In this document: piece by piece, positions 6,931-16,580 of the stretch
Numbering within the stretch: position 1 is the stretch's first letter
How the letters are laid out: the number at the start of each line of letters is the position of its first letter
Source: JAAZMI01 sp050948785
GTDB lineage: Bacteria > Bacillota > Dethiobacteria > DTU022 > UBA8154
Reading direction: 5' to 3'
Length of the DNA: 64,000 nt
NCBI GenBank assembly: GCA_050948785.1
Contig: JBMNEM010000001.1
Coordinates: 1-64,000, forward strand
Translations under genes and position numbers: made by a program
Notes under the pieces: generated by a model
Seen by the model: the letters and a program-made list of their open reading frames with translations, nothing else
Told to the model about the DNA's origin: nothing
Databases searched by the model: none

Positions 6931-8664
6931 TTGCTAAGACTTTTTTTTAAATACTACCGGCCGCATCTGCCTTTGTTTTTGCTTGATTTTGGCTGTGCTT
7001 TTGCCATGGCCGGGCTGGATCTTGTTTTCCCGGTTGCAGTGCAGCGGATCATTGACCGGGTCCTGCCGCAGCAGGACTTAACCCTCTTTTTCCGGATCTG
7101 CGCCGGCCTGCTGGGGCTCTACCTGCTGCGGGCGTTCCTGCAGTATGTCGTTGATTACTGGGGGCATGTCCTTGGTGTGCGCATAGAATATGATATGCGC
7201 CAGGACCTGTTCGATCATATCCAGAAGCTCTCTTTCCGTTACTTTGACAACACCAAGACCGGCCATCTCATGTCGCGGCTGGTAAACGATCTGAATGAGA
7301 TCTCCGAACTGGCCCACCATGGGCCCGAGGATCTTTTTATTGCCACGGTGACGCTGATCGGCGCCTTCTTCATCATGATCACGATCCATTGGCAGCTGAC
7401 ACTGCTCGTATTTCCACTGGTTCCTGTGATGATCTGGTTCGCCGTATCTAAGAATAAGCTCATGCAGGATACCTTCCGTGATGTGCGCCTCAAGGTTGCC
7501 GACATCAACGCCCGGGTGGAAGACAGCATCTCCGGGGTGCGGGTGGTCAAATCTTTTACCAACGAATGGTACGAGAAAAAGAAATTTGAGCGGGACAACC
7601 GGAACTTTCGCCGCTCCAAGCAGAGATCATTCCGGGTCATGGCCGAGTTTTTCTCCGGGGTCAACTTCTTCTCCAACCTGATCAATCTCATCGTTGTCTT
7701 TTGCGGCGGCTATTTTATCCATCGGGGGCAGATTACACTGGGGACTCTGGTCGGTTTCCTGCTTTATGTGAACTTGTTCCTGCAGCCGATCCGGCGGATC
7801 ACCATGCTCGTGGAAATTTACCAGCGGGGGATGGCCGGCTTTCATCGTTTTGTGGAGACGCTGGAGATTGAACCTGAAATTGTGGATCAGAAGGACGCCC
7901 GTCAGGCCGGCCGCCTCAAAGGTGAAATTGTTTTCAATGATGTTACCTTTAGCTACAACCGCGATAAAAAAATCATCAAGGATGTCAGCCTGCGAATTGC
8001 CCCCGGGGAAACGGTAGCCCTGGTCGGCCCCTCCGGCGCCGGGAAAACCACGATCTGCAATCTTATTCCCCGCTTTTATGATATCCAGAAGGGGAGCATT
8101 CTCATAGACGGCACCGATATTCGCGATTTTACCCAGCGATCGCTGCGGCAGAACATCGGCATTGTGCAGCAGGATGTCTTTCTCTTTAACGGGACCATCA
8201 AGGAAAATATTGCCTACGGCAGGATTGATACTACGGAGGAGGAGATCGTGGAGGCCGCGATCCAGGCCAATGCGCATGAGTTCATCATGGAGCTGGAAAA
8301 AGGTTACGATACCTACACCGGCGAGCGCGGGGTGATGCTTTCGGGCGGACAGCGGCAGCGCATTGCCATCGCCAGGATCTTCCTGAAAAACCCGCCCATT
8401 TTGATTCTGGACGAGGCCACCTCGGCCCTGGATAATGAAACTGAGGCCCTGATCCAGGAGGCCCTTTTCGAACTCTCCCGGGACCGCAGCGCCCTAGTGA
8501 TCGCCCACCGCCTCACCACGGTGCGCCGGGCACACCGCATCCTTGTTCTCACCGACGACGGCATTGTGGAAGAAGGCACCCATAAACAGCTGTTGAAAAG
8601 GGGCGGCTACTATGCCAGGTTATATCGCGCCCAATTTGACGGCCTTGTGCCAGAAATCGCCTGA
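6931..8664 (+). CDS. ABC exporter half-transporter (MsbA/BmrA-like), permease fused to ATPase
   Basis: 577 residues in the usual order. An N-terminal six-helix ABC-exporter membrane domain (about 1-310) is followed by an ATP-binding domain from about 335. Walker A GPSGAGKTT is near 365, the Q-loop is IGIVQQDVFLF, the signature LSGGQRQRIAIAR is near 470, and Walker [13 protein letters not shown] is near 490, followed by AHRL. Such proteins homodimerise and export lipids or drugs using ATP. The start is TTG with AAAAGGAG seven bases upstream. It stands alone after a promoter region, so no substrate can be inferred. A REP-like cluster follows. Confidence 0.92.
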   Translation: MLRLFFKYYRPHLPLFLLDFGCAFAMAGLDLVFPVAVQRIIDRVLPQQDLTLFFRICAGLLGLYLLRAFLQYVVDYWGHVLGVRIEYDMRQDLFDHIQKLSFRYFDNTKTGHLMSRLVNDLNEISELAHHGPEDLFIATVTLIGAFFIMITIHWQLTLLVFPLVPVMIWFAVSKNKLMQDTFRDVRLKVADINARVEDSISGVRVVKSFTNEWYEKKKFERDNRNFRRSKQRSFRVMAEFFSGVNFFSNLINLIVVFCGGYFIHRGQITLGTLVGFLLYVNLFLQPIRRITMLVEIYQRGMAGFHRFVETLEIEPEIVDQKDARQAGRLKGEIVFNDVTFSYNRDKKIIKDVSLRIAPGETVALVGPSGAGKTTICNLIPRFYDIQKGSILIDGTDIRDFTQRSLRQNIGIVQQDVFLFNGTIKENIAYGRIDTTEEEIVEAAIQANAHEFIMELEKGYDTYTGERGVMLSGGQRQRIAIARIFLKNPPILILDEATSALDNETEALIQEALFELSRDRSALVIAHRLTTVRRAHRILVLTDDGIVEEGTHKQLLKRGGYYARLYRAQFDGLVPEIA

Positions 8665-8698
8665 ACCATCCGCCTCTGCTGCAGTTGAATTTTCATAT

Positions 8699-8897
8699 AT
8701 ACAGCCACAAGGACAGCCACAAGGACCGTCCCCGCGGCTGGTTCATCGTTTCTGCAGTTGCTTTATCGGTAGTTGTTTTTCTCATAAGCATTGTTTTCGG
8801 GACATGGGGACGATTCTCCTGTCCCGATTTAGATTAAAAAGCTACTTTTCCTGGATCTTTTTTGGACCAACCACAAGGACCGTCCCCGCGGTTGGTG
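8699..8897. repeat. REP-like GC-rich hairpin cluster
   Basis: Two units with core CCGTCCCCGCGG flanked by imperfect ACCAACC/GGTTGGT arms lie at about 8712-8745 and 8868-8897. A related hairpin, GGGACA...TGTCCC, is at 8799-8825. The same family recurs near 11240, 18480, 20650 and 24476. These units fill the gap between the ABC exporter and the SLH-amidase gene. In other Firmicutes such repeats are mobilised by REP-associated tyrosine transposases; none is present here. Confidence 0.75.
8747..8799 (+). repeat. Partial duplicate of the signal-peptide region of the downstream SLH-amidase gene
   Basis: This ~50-base piece (TTTCTGCAGTTGCTTTATCG and onward to TAAGCATTGTTTT) matches 9179-9229 inside the N-terminal coding region of the SLH-amidase gene with only a few mismatches. 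It sits between two REP-like units and has no start codon context of its own. Confidence 0.75.
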
Positions 8898-9139
8898 AAA
8901 TAACTAATTGCTCACGGTTTTGCCTGTCCAAGAATTGTCGGATATAATCCCAACTTTTACAGCAAATAAAGGGAAAAAGAGGCCGCAACCCTTGTACCTA
9001 AAGGGTTTGCGGCCTACATATTTTGTCACTCAGCCCCTTTTCCACAAATTAACAGACAAGCCTTGTAGGATTATGGTAACTCATGTCGAATAATACAGTT
9101 TAAGGGTTTGCAGAAATTTTTTTGTAAAGGCGGTTTGTT

Positions 9140-11230
9140 ATGGGCAGCTTAACAGGAAGAGGTAAAAAAAATTGCATTGTTTCTGCAGTTGCTTTACCGG
9201 TGGTTGTTTTTCTCATAAGCACTGTTTTTATCCTGGCCTTTAACGGGCGTGCGGCGGCGGCAGATTTTCCGGATTTGCACGGCCACTGGGCTGCGACGGA
9301 GATCCTGGTCGCAGCGGAGGCAGGTTATATAAAAGGTTATCCTGATGGGGCCTTCCGGCCTGACCGGAAAATTACCCGGGCCGAGTTTGTCTCCATTGTC
9401 AACAATTATTTCAGGTTTAAAGCGCCTGAAAGTTTTACGGGTTTTAAGGATGTGGCCGGGAATGACTGGTTTTTTACGGAGATAGGTAAAGCAACGGCGG
9501 CGGGGTATTTCCAGGGCTATCCCGGGGGGTTCTTTTATCCTGATGCGGCGATCACCCGCCAGGAAGTGGCCGGTGTTTTGGGGAGAATACTGGCTCTGGA
9601 AGAAGCTGCAGGGGCAGGGGAGGCTTTAAACTTTACCGATGCGGGCCAGATCGGGGCCTGGGCGCGGCCCTCTGTGGCCGGGTTGGCTTCCCGGGGCCTC
9701 TTTGCCGGCTATCCCGATGGGAGCTTTCGTCCCCGGCAGGCGGTTACCAGGGCAGAGGCCGCAGTTTTGATTTTTAAGGTAAAGGACTACCTGCAGGAGA
9801 AGGTTGCTACATCTTACCTGGAAGTCGAAGGGGATGTTGTGAATATCAGGTCGGGGCCCGGCCAGAGCTTTGGTGTGCTGGGCAAGGTGAAGCTGGAGGA
9901 AGTCTTAAAAGCGGAGTCGTTCTGTAACGGGTGGTACATGGTAGAATACCGCGGCGAAGCGGGCTGGATCGCCGGCTGGCTTGTGCGGGAACACGATGTG
10001 CTACCGCCGCAGCAGGGTGAGCCGGGTGAGCCAAGTAAGCCTGGTGAGCCGGGAACCCTGAAAATTGAAGTTCTGCCTGGGGAGGGAGAACTTGCTGTGA
10101 ACCTCTTTGCCGGGCCGGACGCAGATTATCGCTGGGAAGAAAAACAAGTGTCCAACAGGCTGCTGGTTTCTGTGACGGGGGTTGACTCCCTGGATTCACC
10201 CCGCAATCTGGCGGTGGGGCAGGCCGGGCTGAAACAGATCACCTCCCGGCTTTCCGGCGGCGTGGCGGAGGTGGAGTTTCAGTTTGCTGCCTCCCCGGCT
10301 CCTGTTGCCTACAGTGTGGAGGAAAAGGGGACGGGTCAACTGCAGGTTGTTGTGCCTTACCAGCTGTTGGGGCTAGATATTGAGGAGACAGACGAGCTGG
10401 TCGTTGTGCGCCTGCAGGCTACAGTGCCCATAAACTATGAGGCCTTCAGGCTCCGCAATCCGCAAAGGATTGTGGTTGATTTCCCCAACCTGACGTTAAA
10501 TCCTGACCTTGCCGGCTGGGAAAAAGGATTTGCTTTGCCCTTTCTCCGCAGCCTGCGCCTCGGACAGTTTCTGCCGGAGGTTGCCCGGCTGGTGGCGGAT
10601 CTGAACGCAGCCGCTTCTTATGAGATTATTCCAGAAGCAAAAAGCAATACGCTCACAATTGAGCTGCGGAAGGCTACTGTGCAGGGGAAGCGGGTTTGCC
10701 TTGATCCCGGCCATGGCGGGAGCGATCCCGGGGCGGTCGGGCCAACAGGCTTGATGGAAAAGGAGGTCAACCTGGCTATTGCCCTGCAGACGGCGGAACT
10801 CCTGCGTGCTGCCGGGATGGAAGTGATCCTGACCAGGGAAGAGGATTACTATGTGGATTTATTTTCGCGGGCGGCAATTGCCAACAACAGCGAGGCCGAT
10901 GTTTTTGTGAGCATTCACGCCAATGCCGCGCTTAACAACCCTGCTGTGGGAGGGACCTCCACTTACACTTATTATGGCTGGCAAAAGGAGGAGCGCGCCT
11001 ACCTTTCCAGGCTGCTGCAGGAGGAACTAATTGCCGCTTTGGGTTTGCGGGATATTGGCATTTTTAATGAGGGTTTTGCAGTAATTAGAAATACGCAGAT
11101 GCCGGCTGCTTTGGTCGAGGTTGCCTTTATCAGCAATCCTGTGGAAGAAAAGCTCCTGGCCGGCAGGGATTTCCAGCAGCGGGCTGCGGGTGCGCTGGCG
11201 CAGGCAATTACACGGTTCTTTACAGAATAA
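9140..11230 (+). CDS. S-layer-anchored N-acetylmuramoyl-L-alanine amidase (SLH x3, SH3b, AMIN, Amidase_3)
   Basis: 696 residues. A signal segment (about 12-40) leads into three SLH repeats (about 45-90, 100-150, 165-215; GYPDGAFRP and GYPDGSFRP motifs), which bind pyruvylated wall polymers. An SH3b domain follows (about 228-290, NIRSGPGQSFGVLG), then a PGEPSKPGEP linker, an AMIN-like domain (about 400-510) and an Amidase_3 domain from about 517. The amidase carries the zinc motif LDPGHGGSDPGAVG, the glutamate in MEKEVNLA, SIHANA and VEVAFISN. It cleaves the MurNAc-L-Ala bond of peptidoglycan and likely acts in cell separation or sporulation-type wall remodelling. The gene is single with AAAGGCGG upstream. 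Confidence 0.93.
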   Translation: MGSLTGRGKKNCIVSAVALPVVVFLISTVFILAFNGRAAAADFPDLHGHWAATEILVAAEAGYIKGYPDGAFRPDRKITRAEFVSIVNNYFRFKAPESFTGFKDVAGNDWFFTEIGKATAAGYFQGYPGGFFYPDAAITRQEVAGVLGRILALEEAAGAGEALNFTDAGQIGAWARPSVAGLASRGLFAGYPDGSFRPRQAVTRAEAAVLIFKVKDYLQEKVATSYLEVEGDVVNIRSGPGQSFGVLGKVKLEEVLKAESFCNGWYMVEYRGEAGWIAGWLVREHDVLPPQQGEPGEPSKPGEPGTLKIEVLPGEGELAVNLFAGPDADYRWEEKQVSNRLLVSVTGVDSLDSPRNLAVGQAGLKQITSRLSGGVAEVEFQFAASPAPVAYSVEEKGTGQLQVVVPYQLLGLDIEETDELVVVRLQATVPINYEAFRLRNPQRIVVDFPNLTLNPDLAGWEKGFALPFLRSLRLGQFLPEVARLVADLNAAASYEIIPEAKSNTLTIELRKATVQGKRVCLDPGHGGSDPGAVGPTGLMEKEVNLAIALQTAELLRAAGMEVILTREEDYYVDLFSRAAIANNSEADVFVSIHANAALNNPAVGGTSTYTYYGWQKEERAYLSRLLQEELIAALGLRDIGIFNEGFAVIRNTQMPAALVEVAFISNPVEEKLLAGRDFQQRAAGALAQAITRFFTE

Positions 11231-11239
11231 GTAGTGATC

Positions 11240-11313
11240 ATCACCCCCGTCCCCGCGATTTCACGTCCCGCGGTTTCAGCCGTTTGAATCACCACCCCCG
11301 TCCCCGCGGTTTC
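11240..11313. repeat. REP-like GC-rich repeats
   Basis: Two diverged units (ATCACCCCCGTCCCCGCG and ATCACCACCCCCGTCCCCGC) between the amidase gene and the convergent Rrf2 gene. They are related to the CCGTCCCCGCGG family. Confidence 0.65.
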
Positions 11314-11353
11314 CGCCAGTTGGCACTATTTCCAGGGAAATGGGGAGATGCAT

Positions 11354-11767
11354 TTATCCGGAAGCAGCTATTCTTGCGGCCAGCTCCTGAATGGTTGTCT
11401 TTTCCAAAACATGCAGCATTTTCTCCTGTGCTTCCTTCCAGACATCTCGCAGGGGGCAGGAAGGTTTATCTCCACAGGGCATACTTTGGAACAAACAGCG
11501 GGTAATGGTAATGGGGCCGTCAATCAGCTCGATTGCTGCCCGTAAAGTGATCTGCGCGGGGTCCTTGCAAAGAAAAACCCCTCCGCCGGCTCCCCGGGTG
11601 CTTTTAATCCATCCTGCATCACGCATTACGGGTAAAAGCTGGGCAAGCAGGTTGGGCGGGATTTTCCGGCGTTCGACAATTTCCCGTGTCGTTGTTTTTT
11701 GGCCGTGCGGCAGCGCGGCCAGATCGGCCAAAGCAATGACGGCGTATTCTGCTTTTTTGGTGATCAT
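11354..11767 (-). CDS. Rrf2-family transcriptional regulator, probably Fe-S cluster sensing
   Basis: 137 residues with the Rrf2 layout: winged helix (KKAEYAVIALADLA, then TTREIVERRKIPPNLLAQLL), a dimer helix, and a sensor loop with three cysteines (CLFQSMPCGDKPSCPL, about 92-107) of the type that ligates a 2Fe-2S or 4Fe-4S cluster in IscR/NsrR relatives. Its own promoter carries an operator (ATATAACTAACTTGGTTA) that recurs at the same place in the promoter of the zinc-ribbon gene at 18741. It probably represses itself and that locus in response to redox, nitric oxide or cluster status. The exact signal is unknown. Confidence 0.88.
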   Translation of the reverse strand: MITKKAEYAVIALADLAALPHGQKTTTREIVERRKIPPNLLAQLLPVMRDAGWIKSTRGAGGGVFLCKDPAQITLRAAIELIDGPITITRCLFQSMPCGDKPSCPLRDVWKEAQEKMLHVLEKTTIQELAARIAASG

Positions 11768-11789
11768 TTATGCACCTGATTTCTGCATA

Positions 11790-11840
11790 GTTATATAACC
11801 AAGTTAGTTATATATTACAGGAAGACAATCCCATAGTCAA
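11790..11840 (-). promoter_or_regulatory. Promoter and Rrf2 operator of the Rrf2 gene
   Basis: On the minus strand TTGACT (11835-11840), a 17-base spacer and TAATAT (11812-11817) form a good sigma-A promoter. The partly palindromic ATATAACTAACTTGGTTA overlaps the -10 and the likely start site. It matches 18674-18690 base for base over the operator. Confidence 0.8.
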
Positions 11841-11880
11841 GCCTCAACTTCCCGGTTGGGCTTTCATTCCCATGTCCGGG

Positions 11881-13353
11881 TCAGGAGGTCTGGAGTTTGC
11901 TTGTTTCAGCAAGTATGTTTTCGCCGGCTGCTTTCAGTTTCCGGCCGAGATAGCCCCTCAGCCAGAGCGAACTGATGATGCCGTAGCCGATATTGGCCAG
12001 GGCGACAGCTCCCCAGGCTCCCCAGGGCCCCAGTTGGAGGAGAAGAGTAAAAATGAAGGCCCCGGCTGCTTGAAAGACTAATAACCGGATGAGGATATTG
12101 ACAAATGGGGGATAACCGCAGCCCATCCCCTGAAAAGTGGCGTTGGCCAGCAAGCCGGCACCTAAAAAACAGTAAGTCAGGGCGGTAAGCTGGAAGTATT
12201 GGGTGCCAAATCTTACTACATCAATGTCCATACTGAAGATTTTAATCAGGTAAGGGGCCAGGATAATGACGAAAATTCCCATCAAGACCATAGTTTGAAA
12301 AAGGAATTTGCGCCCCAGTAAGAAAATCTCTTTTACCCGTGCCAACTTTCCGGCGCCAAAATTTTGCCCGGTCATAATCACCGTCCCGGCAGAAAGGCCT
12401 ACCAGCGGCAAGATCATGATGGCCTCGACACGGAAACCGATGCCAAAAGCGGCTACAAGGGTGTTTCCCTGGGGCAGTTGCATCAAAATATAATTGAAGA
12501 ACAGCAGGGATAGAGAAAGAAAACTTTGGTTTAACGATGCCGGCAGACCGATGGCTAATATTTCCTTCAGGTGCTGCCAGCGCAGAGTAAAATGGCGAAA
12601 ATCAAGATTAAAGATTCCTTTGCCCCGCCGGTAATAATCGAGGGCATAAAGGCAGCCTATTACCCAGGAAATGGCCGTGGCAACAGCAGCACCTTTTACT
12701 TCCAGCCGGGGGAAAAACCAGAGGCCAAAGATAAAAAAAGGATCGAGGATAATATTGCTGATGCTGGCGGCCAGCAGCATCCGCATGGAAGCACCGGTAT
12801 GCCCTTCTCCCCGCAGGGTGCCGTCGAAAACGTGTAAAAGGTATTTGGCGATACCGGCTAAAATTATGACCTGGACATAGTCGTGGGCCATGTGATGAAT
12901 GGCACCGCTGGCGCCCATGAATGAAAGGATCGCGGGGGAGAGCCAGGTCCCGCCCAGGGTGATCAGCAGGCCAAGTGACAGTGCCAGGGCGACCCCCTGC
13001 TTCCCTGTCTCTGCAGCAAATTCTTTTTCACCGGCCCCCAGAGCGCGTGCTACTGCGGAGCTGACGCCAATAGTGAGCCCCGCGCCGATGGCGATCAAAA
13101 ACATATATATGGGAAAAGTAAAGCTCATGGCTGTGATGGCATCATTTCCCAGGCGGGAAACGTAAAAAGTATCCACAATATTAAAAACGGTTATGAAAAA
13201 CATGGCGATAAGGATGGGGTAGGAAAGTTTGAGCAGGGAGGGTAAAATCTGGCCCTGCAAAAGATCGTTGGCCTCAGTATCCTGCTGCCCGTTGATAGCT
13301 GTAATTTCATCAATGTTCTGATTACTGCTGCTGCAGTCTTTCTCCGCGTTCAT
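11881..13353 (-). CDS. MATE-family multidrug/Na+ antiporter
   Basis: 490 residues with twelve predicted hydrophobic helices in two MATE repeats. The first begins LLQGQILPSLLKLSYPILIAMFFITVFNIVDTF and the second near 260 with EILAIGLPASLNQS. Hallmarks include the NIVDTFYVSRLG segment and GVSSAVARALGAGEKEFA. MATE proteins export cationic compounds using an ion gradient. The N-terminal ~25 residues are polar. AAGGAGG sits five bases before the ATG. It is a single gene, convergent with nothing close, and no regulator is adjacent except the Rrf2 gene at 11767 on the same strand downstream. Confidence 0.9.
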   Translation of the reverse strand: MNAEKDCSSSNQNIDEITAINGQQDTEANDLLQGQILPSLLKLSYPILIAMFFITVFNIVDTFYVSRLGNDAITAMSFTFPIYMFLIAIGAGLTIGVSSAVARALGAGEKEFAAETGKQGVALALSLGLLITLGGTWLSPAILSFMGASGAIHHMAHDYVQVIILAGIAKYLLHVFDGTLRGEGHTGASMRMLLAASISNIILDPFFIFGLWFFPRLEVKGAAVATAISWVIGCLYALDYYRRGKGIFNLDFRHFTLRWQHLKEILAIGLPASLNQSFLSLSLLFFNYILMQLPQGNTLVAAFGIGFRVEAIMILPLVGLSAGTVIMTGQNFGAGKLARVKEIFLLGRKFLFQTMVLMGIFVIILAPYLIKIFSMDIDVVRFGTQYFQLTALTYCFLGAGLLANATFQGMGCGYPPFVNILIRLLVFQAAGAFIFTLLLQLGPWGAWGAVALANIGYGIISSLWLRGYLGRKLKAAGENILAETSKLQTS

Positions 13354-13766
13354 ATTGCCTCCTTAATAAGTGCACAAAAACATGTTTTCATTATGTCATT
13401 TACGCCGGCTTCTGTCAACAAAAGTGCCGGTTTGTTGGTATGCCGTTTTTGGCCGCTGCTGGCAGGATCAGCCCTGAGGATGGGGATACTTGCTCTTTGG
13501 TACAAAAAGCCCCAAAAGGAGTTGCGATTCGTGCAAGGGTCCCCCACATTTTAAGCCATGTGTGCCTTGACGTTCATCGCAGCAACAATGTGCCAACATC
13601 ATATCGTAATCGCAGCGGGACCGTCTGGTTTCTAGAGGAACGATTCATGCATCGCCGGTGAGAGGTACCGTCAGGCGGAATGATCATTTTCATGTTAAAA
13701 TAGAATATGGGCAGTATCTGTAGAAAAGATAATTTGAAAAAAAAATTAAATTTTTAGGAGTTATGC
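13354..13766. other. Intergenic region
   Basis: About 410 bp between the divergent MATE and antiporter genes. I see no reliable gene; short open frames lack ribosome sites and family resemblance. The antiporter is preceded by TAGGAG nine bases before its ATG. Confidence 0.4.
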
Positions 13767-15359
13767 ATGTTATTAATTTTGGCGGCACTCTTACTTTTAG
13801 CCACGTTTTCAACAAAAATCGCGGCACGTCTGGGAATTCCCGGCCTGGTTTTATTCCTGGCCCTGGGGATGATTTTTGGCAGTGACGGTCTCAATATTGT
13901 GCACTTTGACGATCCGCTGCTGGCCCAGCAGATTTCCGCCGCTTTTATGATCATTATTCTTTTCGAGGGCGGTTTTAATACCAAAAAGCATCTGCTGCAT
14001 ATCGCCTTTAAGCCGGCCTTTTCCCTGGCTACTGCCGGTGTAATTGTTACCGCGGTGGCTCTGGCGCTGTTTTCCCATTTGATTATCGGTTTGGACCTGT
14101 ATGCTTCTTTTTTGATCGGGGCCATTATTTCCTCGACGGATGCAGCGGCGATTTTCGCCATTTTACGGGACAAAAACGTCCAGCCCAAAACGGCCGCCAC
14201 ACTGGAGATAGAATCGGCTTCGAATGACCCCATGGCCATTATTTTAACCATAACCGTCATCAATTTTATCCAGGGAATATTAACGAACCCGCTCTCCATC
14301 GTCGCCAGCCTGGCGTGGCAGATTGTGATCGGTATTTTGATCGGCTATCTGATTGGCAAACTCGGCCCTTATCTGATTAATAAAATCCGGCTGGATACGG
14401 GCGGATTCTATTTTCTGCTTGTTTTAAGTTTATGTTTTTTCAGTTATGGTTTGGCCGAAGAGCTCCAGGCCAATGGTTTCCTGGCCGTATTTTTTACCGG
14501 TTTTTATCTGGGCAATGCCGAATTTGTCTATAAACAGGGTGTTTCCCGTTCGATGGAGGACACTTCCACGGTTTGCCATGTTATGCTCTTTTTAATGCTC
14601 GGGCTTTTGGTTTTTCCTTCAGAATTACTGGTTTTCTGGAAACAGGGTGTCCTCATCGCTTTAATTTTGACTTTTCTGGCCCGGCCGATAGCTGTTTTTC
14701 TCTGCACGTTGTTCTGGAAATATACGGTGAAGGAAAAAATCCTGCTCTGCTGGGGGGGAATTAAAGGGGTGATTCCCATCGTGCTGGCCACATATCCGGT
14801 TGCTGCCGGCCTGGAAGGAGGCCGTTACTACTTTAATATTGTCTTTTTTGTAGTTTTGATCTCCGCTTTGGTGCAGGGTTCCACCATCGAGGTGGCGGCC
14901 AAAAAATTGGGGCTGTTAACCGGCAACAAACGCCTGTCGTCACATTCACTGGAGCTTATTTCCCTGGAACATTCGGGTTGTGAACTGTTGGAGTACGATG
15001 TCGGGGCGGGATCCTCTCTTCTGAACAGGCAACTAAAGGAGATACCCCTGCCCGAGAACGCTCTGGTGACGGCTATTGTCAGGCAGAATGATCTTTTTGC
15101 ACCGCGCGGTGAAACAATCATCGAGGATAAAGATCTGTTATATATTCTTGTCCGGGACGAAGATAAGGAAGAATTGTTGGGTGTGCTGGAGCCCCCTGCT
15201 GAAGAGCCGGCAGCGGGGGCCGAAGAACTTGCCCGGGAAGAAGCAGAAATAGAATTATCAGGTGTGCTGGAGCCCCCAGGCGCTGAACCGGCAGCCGATG
15301 CCGCAGCAGGAGTGGAAACAGAAGATGCCCGGGAAGAAAAACCCGAAAGTATTCCTTAG
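13767..15359 (+). CDS. Potassium/proton antiporter, CPA1 family (NhaP2/CvrA-like) with TrkA-C domain
   Basis: 530 residues. Residues 1-385 are about twelve membrane helices of the Na+/K+-H+ exchanger fold, with the STDAAAIFAILRD and ESASNDPMAI motifs that carry the ion-binding acidic residues. A cytoplasmic TrkA-C/RCK_C domain (about 395-470, SLLNRQLKEIPLPENALV) would bind a regulatory ligand. The last ~60 residues are a low-complexity acidic tail with two GVLEPP repeats, not part of the family core. The protein would exchange K+ or Na+ for protons across the membrane. It is a single gene and metN follows after 190 bases. Confidence 0.88.
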   Translation: MLLILAALLLLATFSTKIAARLGIPGLVLFLALGMIFGSDGLNIVHFDDPLLAQQISAAFMIIILFEGGFNTKKHLLHIAFKPAFSLATAGVIVTAVALALFSHLIIGLDLYASFLIGAIISSTDAAAIFAILRDKNVQPKTAATLEIESASNDPMAIILTITVINFIQGILTNPLSIVASLAWQIVIGILIGYLIGKLGPYLINKIRLDTGGFYFLLVLSLCFFSYGLAEELQANGFLAVFFTGFYLGNAEFVYKQGVSRSMEDTSTVCHVMLFLMLGLLVFPSELLVFWKQGVLIALILTFLARPIAVFLCTLFWKYTVKEKILLCWGGIKGVIPIVLATYPVAAGLEGGRYYFNIVFFVVLISALVQGSTIEVAAKKLGLLTGNKRLSSHSLELISLEHSGCELLEYDVGAGSSLLNRQLKEIPLPENALVTAIVRQNDLFAPRGETIIEDKDLLYILVRDEDKEELLGVLEPPAEEPAAGAEELAREEAEIELSGVLEPPGAEPAADAAAGVETEDAREEKPESIP

Positions 15360-15548
15360 CCAGAGAAGAGATGAAAGAAGTATGCAGAAATATTAAAAAA
15401 ATGGGGAGTTCTTATAAATTCTCATCTTCAGATAAAGGATTTTAGGGATTCCAAACCGAATAAGACTTTGATAAAGAGAGAATAAAGAGATCAATAAGAG
15501 TAATGGATAAGCTGATGTGCTTGTTTTGGATGTGGGGGGGCAGCGTTT

Positions 15549-16580
15549 TTGATTGACATTAGAAATCTCACCAAGATTTTCGACGGCTCCGGCCAACAAG
15601 TGCTTGCACTGGACAATGTCAGCCTCACCGTAGAAAAAGGTGAGATTTTTGGCATTATCGGGTTGAGCGGGGCGGGAAAGAGCACGCTGATTCGCTGTAT
15701 CAATATGCTGGAACAGCCCACGGCGGGGCAGATTTTCGTGGACGGCCAGGAAATCACGGCCCTGAAGCAGCGGGAACTGCGTCTGGCCAGGCAAAAAATC
15801 GGGATGATTTTTCAACATTTCAACCTGCTTTCTTCACGGACAGTGTTTGATAATGTCCTGTTTCCCCTGGAAATCGCCGGTGCTGCAGGTAATGAGGCCC
15901 ACAAGAGAGTCGCTGAACTGCTTGAGCTGGTGGGCCTGACCGATAAAGTGCTAGTGTATCCCGCCCAGCTGAGCGGGGGGCAGAAGCAGCGGGTGGGCAT
16001 CGCCCGGGCGCTGGCCAACGAACCCAAAATCCTGCTTTCCGATGAGGCCACCTCTGCTTTGGATCCGCAGACGACCCGTTCTATTCTGGAGCTGCTCCGG
16101 GACATTAACCGTCAGCTGAACCTGACTATTTTACTGATCACGCATGATATGCATGTGATTAAAGAGGTCTGCGATCGGGTGGCGGTGATCGATGCGGCAC
16201 GCATCGTCGAGGTCGGCGATGTCCTGCATATTTTTTCCAATCCACGCTCTGCTGCTGCACGTAGTTTAATCAACACGGTGATCAACCGGGAGATTCCCGC
16301 GGAGCTGTTGAGCTCTTCACAGCAGGGGAATGGCCCGGCCGATGCGAAACTGATCCGGGTCTCCTTTATCGGTGAGGCGGCCGGTGAGCCTGTTATCTCT
16401 TCGATGATTAAAAAGTTTGATGTCAGGGCCAATATCCTCTACGGCAATATCGACCGGATTAAAGATACTCCTTTTGGGAACCTCGCCCTGGAAATAATCG
16501 GTGAGCACGGTTCGCTTGCGGAGGCCCTGGACTACCTGCGCAGCCGCGGCCTGGAAGTGGAGGTGCTGCCGGATGCCTGA
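15549..16580 (+). CDS. metN: Methionine ABC transporter, ATP-binding protein MetN
   Basis: 343 residues, the usual MetN length. The ABC ATPase has Walker [10 protein letters not shown] at 38-46, [15 protein letters not shown], Walker [17 protein letters not shown] and the H-loop THDMHV. A C-terminal NIL domain (about 265-338) binds methionine for feedback inhibition. It energises import of D/L-methionine with MetI and MetQ encoded next. The start is TTG after a G-rich ribosome site; the gene overlaps metI by eight bases. The 190-base leader shows no S-box (SAM) riboswitch that I can recognise, although such switches often control this operon. Confidence 0.95.
   Translation: MIDIRNLTKIFDGSGQQVLALDNVSLTVEKGEIFGIIGLSGAGKSTLIRCINMLEQPTAGQIFVDGQEITALKQRELRLARQKIGMIFQHFNLLSSRTVFDNVLFPLEIAGAAGNEAHKRVAELLELVGLTDKVLVYPAQLSGGQKQRVGIARALANEPKILLSDEATSALDPQTTRSILELLRDINRQLNLTILLITHDMHVIKEVCDRVAVIDAARIVEVGDVLHIFSNPRSAAARSLINTVINREIPAELLSSSQQGNGPADAKLIRVSFIGEAAGEPVISSMIKKFDVRANILYGNIDRIKDTPFGNLALEIIGEHGSLAEALDYLRSRGLEVEVLPDA

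Noticed and set aside
7078..8579. Long minus-strand frames inside the ABC exporter gene
   Set aside because: They are complementary shadows of a well-supported gene and resemble no family.
13754..14299. 181-codon minus-strand frame inside the antiporter gene
   Set aside because: Antisense to a clear membrane transporter, no ribosome site and biased composition.
15360..15548. SAM (S-box) riboswitch in front of metN
   Set aside because: None of the conserved S-box stems or the core GAGGTGGAGGGA-type sequence is present.
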